This document shows, one piece after another, positions 45,360 through 54,377 of a stretch of 64,000 nt of DNA. The stretch is taken from assembly GCA_017304655.1 (NCBI GenBank), contig JAFKLY010000008.1:62001-126000 (forward strand), in the 5' to 3' direction. The notes beneath the pieces were generated by a model. That model had not been told where the DNA came from and made no database searches. It saw only the letters and a list, made by a program, of their open reading frames with translations. The stretch's first letter is position 1. Each line of letters begins with the position of its first letter. The position numbers and the translations under genes were made by a program. Origin of the DNA: Sphingomonas sp. GTDB taxonomy: Bacteria; Pseudomonadota; Alphaproteobacteria; Sphingomonadales; Sphingomonadaceae.

Positions 45360-46874
45360 TTACCCCAGCGCTCGCTCGATCAGCGCCATGGTCGAGGCGT
45401 CAAAGCCCTGTGCGCCGTTCTTCTCGATCGACTTGGCAATCTCCTTGCCCAGCTCGACACCGAACTGATCGAAGCTGTTGATCTCCATCAGGATGCCGTT
45501 GGCGAAGGTGCGATGCTCGTAAAAGGCGATCAGCGCGCCCAGCGCATGGGGCGTCAGTGCGTCGATAAGGATCGTTGTCGAGGGGCGATTGCCGGGATAG
45601 GCCCGTGCCGGATCGGCGGGATTCTCGCGCCCCTGCATCAGCGCCGCGCCCTGGCCGAAGCAATTGACCAGCAGCGTCTGGTGATGAGCGGGATCGAGCG
45701 TGTCGCCCGCTTCCGTCACCGCCACGAACTCGACCGGGACGACATGCGTGCCCTGATGCAGGAGCTGGAAGACGGCGTGCTGCGCATCCGTCCCCACTCC
45801 GCCCCAAGTGATTGCCGCCGTCGGCCCGTCCACCGGCGTGCCGTCCGCCTTCACCGCCTTGCCGTTGCTCTCCATCTCAAGCTGCTGGAGATAGGCGGGC
45901 AGCAGCCGCAGCCGCTCGTCATAGGCGAAGACGGCGCGGGTCTGGCAACCCATCACGCGCGCATAATATTGGTCGATGAAGGCTGCGCGCAGCGGCGCAT
46001 TGAACATCAGATCGGCATGGCGGAAATGCCGGTCCATGGCGGCCGCGCCTTCCAGCAGCGCCTCAAACCCGTCCCAGCCCAGCGCAAGCGCGGCCGGAAA
46101 GCCGATGGACGACCAGAGCGAATAGCGCCCGCCCACGCTCTCGGAAAAGCCGAGAATGCGCGTCTCGTCCACGCCCCATTCGATGGCCTTGTCCGGCGCG
46201 GCCGTGAGCGCGATCACCTGGCCATAGGGATCGTCCACGCCCGCCTGCGTCATCCAGTCGATGGCGCTGTTGGCGTTGAGCATCGTCTCGGTGGTGGTGA
46301 AGGTCTTGGAGGCAATGACGAGCAGCGTGCGGTGCGGATCGAAGCGATCCATCGCCTCCTCCAGCGCCACGCCGTCGACATTGGAGACGATCGCCACGTC
46401 ATAGCGCTCACCGGCGCGGGCCAGCGCGTCGATCAGCAGGTCCGGCCCGAGTGCCGATCCGCCAATGCCGACATGCAGCACATGGCGGATGTCGCCCAGC
46501 GCGCCGGCCTCGATGACGTCCACGAGCGTGCGCATCCGCGCCTTGTGGCCTGCTGCAGTGGCAACGCTCTCCGCCTTGCCCTCGCCGCGCTCGGCCGTGT
46601 GCTCCACGGCGCGCCCCTCGGTCACGTTGATCGCCTCGCCGGCGAACATGGCGGCACGGCGGCCCGCAAAATCCGTCGCCTGCGCCAGATCGATGAAGCT
46701 GCCCAGGCTTTGCGCCGTCAGGTGCGTCTTGGAAAAGTCGAAGCGAAGGCCGCTCTCCTCGATCACATGATCGGCGAGACGCGCGGGCTCGTCGGCGAAC
46801 AGGCGGCGCAGATCCGGCACCGGCAGCGCCTTGAGTGCATCCCAACAGGCGGCAATTTTGCTGGTATCAGCCAT
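45360..46874 (-). CDS. pgi: Glucose-6-phosphate isomerase
   Basis: This 504-residue enzyme interconverts glucose 6-phosphate and fructose 6-phosphate. Family signatures are visible: GIGGSALGPDLLIDAL, LLVIASKTFTTTETMLNA and SVGGRYSLWSSIG. The C-terminal FDQFGVELGKEIAK is conserved. The ATG at 46874 (MADTSKIAA) is preferred over an upstream in-frame GTG. It is transcribed away from the lepB-rnc-era cluster. Confidence 0.95.
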   Translation of the reverse strand: MADTSKIAACWDALKALPVPDLRRLFADEPARLADHVIEESGLRFDFSKTHLTAQSLGSFIDLAQATDFAGRRAAMFAGEAINVTEGRAVEHTAERGEGKAESVATAAGHKARMRTLVDVIEAGALGDIRHVLHVGIGGSALGPDLLIDALARAGERYDVAIVSNVDGVALEEAMDRFDPHRTLLVIASKTFTTTETMLNANSAIDWMTQAGVDDPYGQVIALTAAPDKAIEWGVDETRILGFSESVGGRYSLWSSIGFPAALALGWDGFEALLEGAAAMDRHFRHADLMFNAPLRAAFIDQYYARVMGCQTRAVFAYDERLRLLPAYLQQLEMESNGKAVKADGTPVDGPTAAITWGGVGTDAQHAVFQLLHQGTHVVPVEFVAVTEAGDTLDPAHHQTLLVNCFGQGAALMQGRENPADPARAYPGNRPSTTILIDALTPHALGALIAFYEHRTFANGILMEINSFDQFGVELGKEIAKSIEKNGAQGFDASTMALIERALG

Positions 46875-47055
46875 CGAAGCGCATTTCCCCACTCAGGATC
46901 GAATGGCTCCGCATATCCATTTCGCCGGGCCATTGCACGTGCGAACGCGCCTGCACCGACCGCGCGCAATGCTTGACGCGGCCAGGTACCGCCCGCAAAG
47001 ACGGGAGCCGCCGATCGGCCGCCGCCAGATAACTGACCAGGAAAGCCCACGCTTG

Positions 47056-47874
47056 ATGACCGACAAGTCCGAGACACGGGATTTCCTGGGGTTTCTCGTG
47101 AAGCTGGCGCTGATCGTGGTCGTGATCCGCAGCCTGCTCGTTTCGCCGTTCAACATCCCCTCGGAATCGATGCAGCCCCGCCTGCTCATCGGCGACTATC
47201 TGCTCGTCTCGAAATGGCCCTATGGCTATTCGCGCTACAGCTTGCCTTTCCACCCCAAGCTGTTCGAGGGGCGGCTGTTCGCTACGCTGCCTGAGCGGGG
47301 CGACGTCGTGGTCTTCGCCGCACCGCGTGATCCGGACGAGGACTGGATCAAGCGCGTCATCGGCCTGCCGGGCGATTACATCCAGGTGCGCGACGGCGTG
47401 GTCTATCTGAACGGCCAGCCCGTGCCCCGCAAGCGGCTCGACGACCTCATTCTGCCGGTCACGGCCAACATGATCGCCGCAACGCAGGCCGAGCGAGGCA
47501 TTTCGCCCTGTTTTCGACCCGATTTCGAGGAATCGGACGGCAAGGGCGGCAAGGTCTGCCGCTACGCGCGCTATCGCGAAACACTGCCCAACGGAAAAAG
47601 CTACGAAGTGCTGGACCTGATCGACGGACCGGCCGACAATACCGGCGTGTTCGTCGTACCCAAGGGCCATGTCTTCGTGATGGGTGACAATCGGGATCGC
47701 AGTGCGGATAGCCGCATCGCCGTCGAGAACGGCGGCGTCGGCGCGCTGCCGGTCGATCATCTCATCGGCAAGGCCATGGTGAGCTTCTTCTCCACCGATG
47801 GTTCGGCCAAGCCGCTCCTGCCCTGGACCTGGTTCACCGCCGCACGCGCGCAGCGGATCGGGGAAGGCTTTTGA
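47056..47874 (+). CDS. lepB: Signal peptidase I
   Basis: This 272-residue inner-membrane serine protease releases exported proteins from their signal peptides. One N-terminal membrane segment (about 11-30) precedes the catalytic domain with nucleophile S38 in NIPSESMQPRL and general base K99 in DEDWIKRVIGLPGD. The C-terminal VMGDNRDRSADSR box is intact. The ATG at 47056 directly follows a TTG (47053) that is an alternative start. It heads the lepB-rnc-era cluster. Confidence 0.93.
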   Translation: MTDKSETRDFLGFLVKLALIVVVIRSLLVSPFNIPSESMQPRLLIGDYLLVSKWPYGYSRYSLPFHPKLFEGRLFATLPERGDVVVFAAPRDPDEDWIKRVIGLPGDYIQVRDGVVYLNGQPVPRKRLDDLILPVTANMIAATQAERGISPCFRPDFEESDGKGGKVCRYARYRETLPNGKSYEVLDLIDGPADNTGVFVVPKGHVFVMGDNRDRSADSRIAVENGGVGALPVDHLIGKAMVSFFSTDGSAKPLLPWTWFTAARAQRIGEGF

Positions 47875-47879
47875 GCGCG

Positions 47880-48542
47880 ATGTCCCTTGAAGCCTGGCTC
47901 GCCGAGCTGACCGGCCAGGCGCCGGGGCGTCTCACGCTGTACGAGCAGGCGCTCACCCATGGCAGCGCCAGCGCGGACCATTATGAGCGGCTGGAGTTTC
48001 TGGGGGATCGCGTGCTCGGCCTGATCATGGCCGACTGGCTGTTCGGTCATTTCCCTGCAGAGAAGGAAGGCCAGCTCTCGCGCCGATTCAACCAGCTCGT
48101 CTCCGGCGGAGCCTGCGCGCAGGTGGCTCGTGACATCGGCGTGCGCACTTATCTGCGCCTTGGCAAGCAGGCACGCGACGATGGCGCGATCGACAGCGAC
48201 AATGTGCTGGGCGACGTCATGGAAGCCCTCATCGGCGCGCTGTATCTCGATCATGGCATGGAAGCGGCACGGGCGCTCGTCAAACGCCTCTGGGTCGATC
48301 AGGTCGAGGGACAGGCGAGTGCGCCCAAGCACCCCAAGTCCGCCTTGCAGGAATGGGCCGCCGCCCATAATCGCCGTCCGCCCGATTACGCACTGGTCGA
48401 ACGCAGCGGCCCGCATCACGCGCTGCGTTTCACCGTGTCGGTCGCCATCAAGGGTGTGGGCGAGGCCCGCGGCGAAGGCAGCTCCAAGCAGGAGGCGGAG
48501 ACCGCGGCGGCCACGGCCTTGCTGGAGCAGCTGAAGAACTGA
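47880..48542 (+). CDS. rnc: Ribonuclease III
   Basis: This 220-residue nuclease processes double-stranded precursor rRNA. The signature YERLEFLGDRVLGLIMADWL lies near residue 39. The DSRM domain follows at about 150-220 (KSALQEWAAAHNRRPPDYALV). I chose the ATG at 47880. A TTG at 47871, which overlaps the lepB stop by 3 bases, would add three residues and cannot be excluded. It follows lepB without a gap. Confidence 0.93.
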   Translation: MSLEAWLAELTGQAPGRLTLYEQALTHGSASADHYERLEFLGDRVLGLIMADWLFGHFPAEKEGQLSRRFNQLVSGGACAQVARDIGVRTYLRLGKQARDDGAIDSDNVLGDVMEALIGALYLDHGMEAARALVKRLWVDQVEGQASAPKHPKSALQEWAAAHNRRPPDYALVERSGPHHALRFTVSVAIKGVGEARGEGSSKQEAETAAATALLEQLKN

Positions 48543-48633
48543 GCGCGCGCCTTAGGCCCTGTCCTCAAAACCACGAGGACTGGTTGCGCCGTCCAATGCG
48601 CAGTAGAGCCGTCCCCAGGAAGACCGAGTCACA

Positions 48634-48652
48634 GGCCGCACCTGATGCGGCC
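48634..48652 (+). repeat. Hairpin just upstream of era
   Basis: GGCCGCA and TGCGGCC form a 7-bp stem with a 5-base loop, ending 4 bases before the GGAG ribosome-binding site of era. A second 6-bp hairpin, GTCCTC with GAGGAC, lies at 48561-48580. Both are in the rnc-era intergenic region and might be RNase III targets, which is only a guess. Confidence 0.45.
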
Positions 48653-48666
48653 GCACGGAGCAATCA

Positions 48667-49575
48667 TTGAACGAAGATCAAACCATGCAGCATTGCGGCG
48701 TCATCACGGTCGTCGGTGCGCCTAATGCAGGCAAGTCGACGCTGGTCAATGCGCTGGTCGGCCAGAAGGTCGCGATCACCAGCCCCAAGGCGCAGACCAC
48801 CCGCACGCGCGTGATGGGCATCGCCATCGAGGGCGAGACGCAGATCGTGCTGGTCGACACGCCCGGCATCTTCCAGCCCGGCCGACGGCTCGACCGCGCG
48901 ATGGTGCAGGCTGCCTGGGGCGGCACGCAGGATGCGGACCTCATCGCCCTCATCGTCGATGGACGCGCCGGCCTTGGCCCCAAGATGGAACCGATCCTCG
49001 CCGGCCTCGCCCAGCGCCGCGAGGCCAAGTGGCTGATCGTCAACAAGGTAGACATCGCCGCCAAGGACAAGTTGCTGACGCTCACCCAGACACTGCATGA
49101 TCGCATCGCCTTCGCGGAGACCTTCTTCATCAGCGCGGCGACCGGGGATGGCCTGCCCGAACTCAAGGCGGCAATGGCTGCGGCAATGCCGGAAGGCCCC
49201 TGGCATTTCCCCGCCGATCAGGTCTCCGACGCGACCGACCGCCTGCTGGCGGCCGAAATCACGCGCGAGCAGCTTTACCATCAGTTGCATGACGAGCTGC
49301 CTTATCAGAGCGCAGTCGAGACCGAGCAATATAAGGAACGCGAGGATGGCTCGGTGGAGATCCACCAGCAGATCCTCGTCGCTCGCCCCACCCAGCGCGG
49401 TATCATCCTGGGCAAGGGCGGCCAGCGCCTGAAGGAAATCGGCAGCAAGGCCCGCGCGGAACTGGCCGAGCTGCTCGGCTGCAAGGTCCACCTCTACCTG
49501 CACGTCAAGGTGAAGGAAGGCTGGGACGAAGACCGCCACGTCTATCGCGACATCGGCCTCGACTGGGTGGAGTGA
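48667..49575 (+). CDS. era: GTPase Era
   Basis: This 302-residue GTPase binds 16S rRNA and aids 30S maturation. The G1 loop is GAPNAGKST at 17-25, G3 is VDTPGIF, and G4 reads VNKVD. The KH domain (GIILGKGGQRLKEIG) lies at the C-terminus. The start is TTG at 48667 with GGAG and 6-base spacing upstream; an in-frame ATG at 48685 would remove six residues. It is the third gene of the lepB-rnc-era cluster. Confidence 0.95.
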   Translation: MNEDQTMQHCGVITVVGAPNAGKSTLVNALVGQKVAITSPKAQTTRTRVMGIAIEGETQIVLVDTPGIFQPGRRLDRAMVQAAWGGTQDADLIALIVDGRAGLGPKMEPILAGLAQRREAKWLIVNKVDIAAKDKLLTLTQTLHDRIAFAETFFISAATGDGLPELKAAMAAAMPEGPWHFPADQVSDATDRLLAAEITREQLYHQLHDELPYQSAVETEQYKEREDGSVEIHQQILVARPTQRGIILGKGGQRLKEIGSKARAELAELLGCKVHLYLHVKVKEGWDEDRHVYRDIGLDWVE

Positions 49576-49811
49576 CCAAAGAGGTTCTCAGCCCCCTCTT
49601 CAGCCTGGTCATCAGCCGCGTTCTTTTTCTCTGTCCTACACCGCGCCGCGGATGGCAGTCGGGGCGGATGTCCCTTTCCCTCTCCAAGCGACAGGTCCGG
49701 CAAAACGCGGCTCATTCTCATGGCAGTCTGTTACTGGCTCGACGGTATAGGCCGGGGCGGGAGGCGCCCTGGCGTCCGCTCCATCGGCCTCGCTCGAAAG
49801 TTGAAGGAAGG

Positions 49812-49851
49812 GGAAGTTCACGCCCCCGTGTCGTGAACTTCGTGAACTTCC
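49812..49851. repeat. Inverted repeat in the era-pit intergenic region
   Basis: GGAAGTTCACG (49812-49822) is the exact reverse complement of CGTGAACTTCC (49841-49851), and a truncated copy, CGTGAACTT (49832-49840), lies between them. The 337-base interval 49576-49912 separates two convergent genes and shows no credible coding frame. The repeat may be a bidirectional terminator or a dispersed palindromic element. Confidence 0.6.
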
Positions 49852-49912
49852 AGCGATCGGCGCCCTGTTGGACGGGCGCCTGAAGCCCTGAAACCCCGGC
49901 CAGCGCCTCGCG

Positions 49913-50926
49913 CTAGAACAGTCGGGTCAGCATGTAGAACAACGCACCGACTGCTGCCGAGGCGGGAATGGTGATGACCCAGGCGACAACCACGCTCTGC
50001 GCGACGCCCCAGCGCACGGCGGAGGCTCGGCGAGCGACGCCCGCGCCGATCACGCAGCCGGTGATGGTGTGCGTCGTCGAGACCGGGATGCCGAGCGTCG
50101 AGGCGGTAAATACGATGACCGAGCCGCCCGCTGAGGCGCTGAAGCCCTGATGCTGGGAAAGCTTGGTGATGCGCGCGCCCATCGTCTCGATGATCTTCCA
50201 CCCGCCGGTCAGCGTGCCGAGCGCAATGGCGATGTAGCAGGCGATCGCGACCCAATGCGGCACATGGAATTCGCCGGAAAGATAGCCCGTGGAGTAGAGA
50301 AGCACGGTGATGATACCCATGGTCTTCTGCGCGTCGTTGAGGCCATGGCTGACCGAATAGGCTGCCGAGGACAGCAGGTGCAGATAGCGAAACGAGCTGT
50401 CCGCCGCGCGCGCCGGGCTGTTGCGGAACGCCCAGCTCGTGATGAGCATGATCAGCATGGACAGCAGCATGCCGAGCGTTGGCGAAAGCACGATGGCGAT
50501 CAGCGTCTTGTTGAGGCCACCCCACTCGATGCCGCTCATGCCCGCATGGGCGACACCCGAACCGATCAGGCCGCCGACCAGCGCGTGGCTGGAGGATGAG
50601 GGAATGCCCTTGAGCCAGGTCACCACATTCCAGAACATCGCGCCCACCAGCGCGCCGAAAATGACGGCCGGCGTCACCAACTCCTTGTGGATGAGGCCTG
50701 CCCCGACCGTCTCGGCCACCTTGTGCAGCGCCGGGAAGGCGAGCGTGAGGAAGTAAGCCGCGAAATTGAAGAAGGCCGCGAAGCCCACCGCCGTTACCGG
50801 CCCGAGCAACCGGGTGGCAACCACCGTGGCGATGGAATTGGCCGCATCATGCAAGCCATTCAGGAAGTCGAACGCGAGCGCGACCATGATGAGGCCGACC
50901 AGCAGCGGAAGGGCAAGCTCGTGCAT
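49913..50926 (-). CDS. PiT family inorganic phosphate transporter
   Basis: This 337-residue permease takes up phosphate with protons. The two inverted PiT repeats are visible: LNGLHDAANSIATVV near residue 25 and HGLNDAQKTMGII near 212, with GIPVSTTHTITGCVIGAG late and SSSHALVGGLIG in the middle. About ten membrane segments are predicted. It is directly downstream (7 bases) of the NUDIX-DUF47 gene, the usual partner of PiT transporters. Confidence 0.92.
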   Translation of the reverse strand: MHELALPLLVGLIMVALAFDFLNGLHDAANSIATVVATRLLGPVTAVGFAAFFNFAAYFLTLAFPALHKVAETVGAGLIHKELVTPAVIFGALVGAMFWNVVTWLKGIPSSSSHALVGGLIGSGVAHAGMSGIEWGGLNKTLIAIVLSPTLGMLLSMLIMLITSWAFRNSPARAADSSFRYLHLLSSAAYSVSHGLNDAQKTMGIITVLLYSTGYLSGEFHVPHWVAIACYIAIALGTLTGGWKIIETMGARITKLSQHQGFSASAGGSVIVFTASTLGIPVSTTHTITGCVIGAGVARRASAVRWGVAQSVVVAWVITIPASAAVGALFYMLTRLF

Positions 50927-50933
50927 GGCCGGA

Positions 50934-52040
50934 TCAGGCGTGGTCGATCACGATGCCGTCGATCACATTCGCGACATCTTCCACCGCGTCGACAATGCGC
51001 TCCAGATGCGTCAGGATCTCGCGGCGGACGATGAAGCCCATCGGGTCGGTCGGGCCGAACTTGCGGAACGCGGTCTTCAGGCCGGCAGCGTGGATCGTGT
51101 CGGCATGGCCCTCCATGCGCACCAGGCGCTCGGTCAGTTCATGCAGGCGCTTGGAATTGCGGGCGACATCGCGCAGCAGCGGCATCGCTTCGGCGAGCAC
51201 GCGGGTGCAATCCACGATGATCGCCGCCATGTCCTTCATTTCCTGCTCGAAGGTGGTGACGTCATAAAGGTCGATCGCGGAGACGGCGGCCTGCATCTCG
51301 TCGATTGCGTCGTCCATCGAGCTGATCAGGCTGATGATCGCGCTGCGATCGAACGGCGTCAGGAAGGTCAGCCGCACGGCGCGCAGCATCTCGCGGATGA
51401 TCTCATCCGCGTCATTCTCCCGCTCGATCACTTCGCGGATGTGGTCGTCGCGATGGTCGCCATCGTGCAGCAGCCGGGTCAGCGCATCGGCGCCGGCGAC
51501 CACCGTCTTCACATGCGCCTCGAACAGCTCGAAGAAATTGCCCTGCTTGGGCAACAACCGCTGAAACCAACCGAACATTCCGCTTATCCCCGATTTCTGG
51601 GCGACCGCACCCAGGATGTTGCCCCGCTTGGCGGCAGCCTTGAATTCCGATGCGCCGAACGAGCGGATCAGATCGCGCAGATCGCTCTCCTCCACGGCCT
51701 CGGCAGCCTCGGCCAGGCTGAACCAGCGCCGCTCGCGCTCGCGGCTTTCTTTCCAGCTTTCCAGCTCACGATTGACCGCGAGCGGGAACACCTCGACATC
51801 GACCATCAGCGACGCACCATTGCCGCGCCGCTTGCGGTAGCGATAGGAGCCGAGCGGCGTCGGGCAGACCGCGCCGAGCACGCCGGCCTCCTCCTCCGCC
51901 TCTTCCGCCGCTGCCTGATGCGACATCATGCCGGAAGGCGCATTGCCCTTGGGGATCACCCAACGCTTCGTCTCGCGCGACGTGATGAGCAGGATACGGA
52001 TCGGCGCATCCAGCGCATCGCTCTCGGCGCGATAAGGCAA
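50934..52040 (-). CDS. NUDIX hydrolase fused to DUF47 (PhoU-like) domain
   Basis: A single 368-codon frame joins two families. Residues about 1-120 form a NUDIX domain (ILLITSRETKRWVIPKG; the box keeps EAEEEAGV but has lost the first Glu and the Arg, as in the diphosphoinositol-polyphosphate-like group). From M155 (MFGWFQRLLPKQGNFF) it is a complete DUF47/TIGR00153 helical protein, the normal partner of PiT. A separate DUF47 gene could start at 51578, but no stop lies between. The TTG at 52040 has no ribosome-binding site. Confidence 0.7.
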   Translation of the reverse strand: MPYRAESDALDAPIRILLITSRETKRWVIPKGNAPSGMMSHQAAAEEAEEEAGVLGAVCPTPLGSYRYRKRRGNGASLMVDVEVFPLAVNRELESWKESRERERRWFSLAEAAEAVEESDLRDLIRSFGASEFKAAAKRGNILGAVAQKSGISGMFGWFQRLLPKQGNFFELFEAHVKTVVAGADALTRLLHDGDHRDDHIREVIERENDADEIIREMLRAVRLTFLTPFDRSAIISLISSMDDAIDEMQAAVSAIDLYDVTTFEQEMKDMAAIIVDCTRVLAEAMPLLRDVARNSKRLHELTERLVRMEGHADTIHAAGLKTAFRKFGPTDPMGFIVRREILTHLERIVDAVEDVANVIDGIVIDHA

Positions 52041-52236
52041 GGCGGCAATCTGACGGATGGGCGAGCGCTCCCTGTGGGAGTGAAACTAATCGCCGGCCCA
52101 ATGTGACACTTTCATGACGGTTGCAAGCCATCGGTTACGGGAGCCGCCGCGCGGAGACCCGTGTTCCTACTCCGACGGGACGATGCAATCCATTGATTCC
52201 ACGCCGCCGTGCAAGCACATGACGGCGCTGGAGCGA

Positions 52237-53403
52237 TCAGACCGGCAGGCCCACATAATTTTCCGCAATGCTGGTCTGCGCCGCAACACTGGACGCAATA
52301 TAGTCCAGCTCCGCCACCTGCATCGCCCGCTCGAACGGCCCATCTTCCGGAAAGCGATGCATCAGGCGGGTCAGCGACCAGCTGAAGCGCTCGGACTTCC
52401 AGACGCGGGCCAGCGCCTTGTCCGAATAGCCACTGATCGCATCGGCGTCGTTGCGCTTGAAGAAGGCCGTGAGCGCTTGCGCGGCATACAGCACGTCGCT
52501 GGCCGCAAGATTAAGCCCCTTGGCGCCCGTCGGCGGCACGATATGCGCCGCATCACCGCAGAGCAGCAGGCTGCCATGGCGCATCGGCGCGAAGACGAAG
52601 GACCGCAGCGGTGCAATCGACTTCTCAAGCGCTGGCCCCCGCGTGATGTGCGCCGCGGCATCCGGGCCGAGGCGGATCGACAGCTCATCCCAGATGCGCT
52701 CATCAGGCCAGTCCTCGATCTTTTCGGTCAGCGGCACGTCCACATAATAGCGGCTGCGCGTGTGGCTGCGCATCGAGGCGAGCGCAAAACCGCGCTCATG
52801 ATTGGCGTAGATCAGCTCGTGATTGCAGGGCGGCACATCGGCAAGGATGCCGAGCCAGCCGAACGGATACTCCCGCTCGTAATTCTTGCCGACACTGGCC
52901 GGGATCGCCTTGCGGCTTGGCCCATGGAACCCATCACAGCCCACGATGATGCGCGCATCAACCCGATGCAGCCGACCGTCCTTTTCATAAGTAACGTGGG
53001 GTGCATCGCTCTCGACATCGTGCAGCGCGACGTTGGCGGCCTCATAGACCACCTCCAGCCCGCGCGGTCCGCAGGCATCCATCAGGTCTTTCGTCAGCTC
53101 GGTCTGACCATAGACGACAACATGGCCGCCGGTGAGCGCGGCAATGTCGATGCGGATCAGCCGCTCGCCGTCAGCAAGGTTGAAGCCGTCATGCACCAGC
53201 CCCTCAGCCTTCAGCCGCGCATCGAGGCCGAGCCGTTCCATCAGGTCGACCGTCACGCGCTCCAGCACGCCGGCCCGGATGCGACCCAGCACATAGTCAG
53301 GGCTCTGCCGCTCCAGCACGAGGCAATCCACGCCCTCCGCCCGTAGCAAATGCCCCAGCAGCAAACCCGCCGGCCCTGCGCCGATGATACAGACCTGTGT
53401 CAT
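52237..53403 (-). CDS. pobA: 4-hydroxybenzoate 3-monooxygenase
   Basis: This 388-residue FAD monooxygenase converts 4-hydroxybenzoate to protocatechuate. The FAD motif GAGPAG is at residues 8-13, RIRAGVLERVTVDLM follows, and the second nucleotide motif is LLCGDAAHIVPPTGAKGLNLA. Length and motifs fit PobA. The ATG at 53403 has GGAGG 9-13 bases upstream. It is divergent from an AraC regulator, the usual pobA-pobR arrangement. Confidence 0.93.
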   Translation of the reverse strand: MTQVCIIGAGPAGLLLGHLLRAEGVDCLVLERQSPDYVLGRIRAGVLERVTVDLMERLGLDARLKAEGLVHDGFNLADGERLIRIDIAALTGGHVVVYGQTELTKDLMDACGPRGLEVVYEAANVALHDVESDAPHVTYEKDGRLHRVDARIIVGCDGFHGPSRKAIPASVGKNYEREYPFGWLGILADVPPCNHELIYANHERGFALASMRSHTRSRYYVDVPLTEKIEDWPDERIWDELSIRLGPDAAAHITRGPALEKSIAPLRSFVFAPMRHGSLLLCGDAAHIVPPTGAKGLNLAASDVLYAAQALTAFFKRNDADAISGYSDKALARVWKSERFSWSLTRLMHRFPEDGPFERAMQVAELDYIASSVAAQTSIAENYVGLPV

Positions 53404-53417
53404 ATGTCTTCTCTCCT

Positions 53418-53483
53418 CCAGACTCTGGCCCTGTTTCACGCGGTCGTACGACAAAGGGAAGGGACAGGGGAGACAGAGTCTGG
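53418..53483. promoter_or_regulatory. Inverted repeat in the pobA-pobR promoter region
   Basis: CCAGACTCTG (53418-53427) and its exact reverse complement CAGAGTCTGG (53474-53483) flank the 92-base divergent region. Two AraC half-sites at this spacing (centres 56 bases apart) would fit a looped or spaced dimer operator. Confidence 0.45.
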
Positions 53484-53495
53484 TATTTTCAGGAC

Positions 53496-54356
53496 ATGGC
53501 CACTCCTGCCCGCCCGATTCCAACCTATGGCCTGTATGGCGACGAGGCTCCGCCAGACCTCGACGAATTCTTCCATTGCGAAACGATCGCCGTGCGCAGC
53601 CAGCGCTATGACTGGGAGATTTCGCCCCATGTCCACCCGGCGCTTTCCCAGATGCTATTCGTGTCCGCCGGCACGGTCGAGCTGCGGCTGGGGCTGACGG
53701 AACGGCGCCTGCACGGCCCCGTGCTCGTCTGCGCGCCACGGGACATCGTGCACGGCTTTCGCTTCTCGGCCGATGTGGTGGGCTATGTCGTCACCGTTGC
53801 GCAGGACTTTCTGGACAGCCTCTCCCGGCAGGATGCCTTGCGCATCCAGCTTGGCCGAGCCGGCATCCACCCGCTCTCTGCCGCGCAGTCCGGCAGGCTG
53901 ACCGCACTCGGCACCCAATTGGTGGAGGCGGAACAGGGGCGCTTCGACCCGAACATGCATCGGCTCCACCGGGCGCTGGCCGAGGCCTGGTTACGCACCG
54001 CGATCCGGCCCGGCATCGCCGCCCCGGACAGGCTGGACACGCTGGCGCAGCGCTTCCAGTCGCTGGTCGAGCGGCGATACCGCGAGCATCGCCCGCTTTC
54101 CTTCTATGCAGAGCATTTGAACTGCACGGTGCGCACGCTGACCCGGCAGACCGAGGATGCCTTTGGCATGACGCCCTTGCAGATCGTCAATCGCCGCCTG
54201 CTGTTCGAGGCACGGCGCCTGCTGCGCTTCACCAATGCCAATTGTAGCGAAGTGGCTGCCGAGCTGGGCTTCGAGGACCCCTCCTATTTCTCGCGCTTCT
54301 ACCGGCGCATGACGGGCCACAGCCCAAGCGCGGAGAAGCAGCGCACGGACCGGTGA
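53496..54356 (+). CDS. pobR: AraC family regulator (PobR-like)
   Basis: This 286-residue regulator has an N-terminal cupin-like sensor (RYDWEISPHVHPALSQML, the histidine-rich AraC arm). The C-terminal AraC HTH has helices LSFYAEHLNCTVRTLTRQT and SEVAAELGFEDPSYFSRFYRRMTGHSPS. It is divergent from pobA and likely activates it in response to 4-hydroxybenzoate. The ATG at 53496 was chosen because a longer frame would start inside the operator region. Confidence 0.85.
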   Translation: MATPARPIPTYGLYGDEAPPDLDEFFHCETIAVRSQRYDWEISPHVHPALSQMLFVSAGTVELRLGLTERRLHGPVLVCAPRDIVHGFRFSADVVGYVVTVAQDFLDSLSRQDALRIQLGRAGIHPLSAAQSGRLTALGTQLVEAEQGRFDPNMHRLHRALAEAWLRTAIRPGIAAPDRLDTLAQRFQSLVERRYREHRPLSFYAEHLNCTVRTLTRQTEDAFGMTPLQIVNRRLLFEARRLLRFTNANCSEVAAELGFEDPSYFSRFYRRMTGHSPSAEKQRTDR

Positions 54357-54377
54357 CGGGCGACGCCCGACCCCGCC

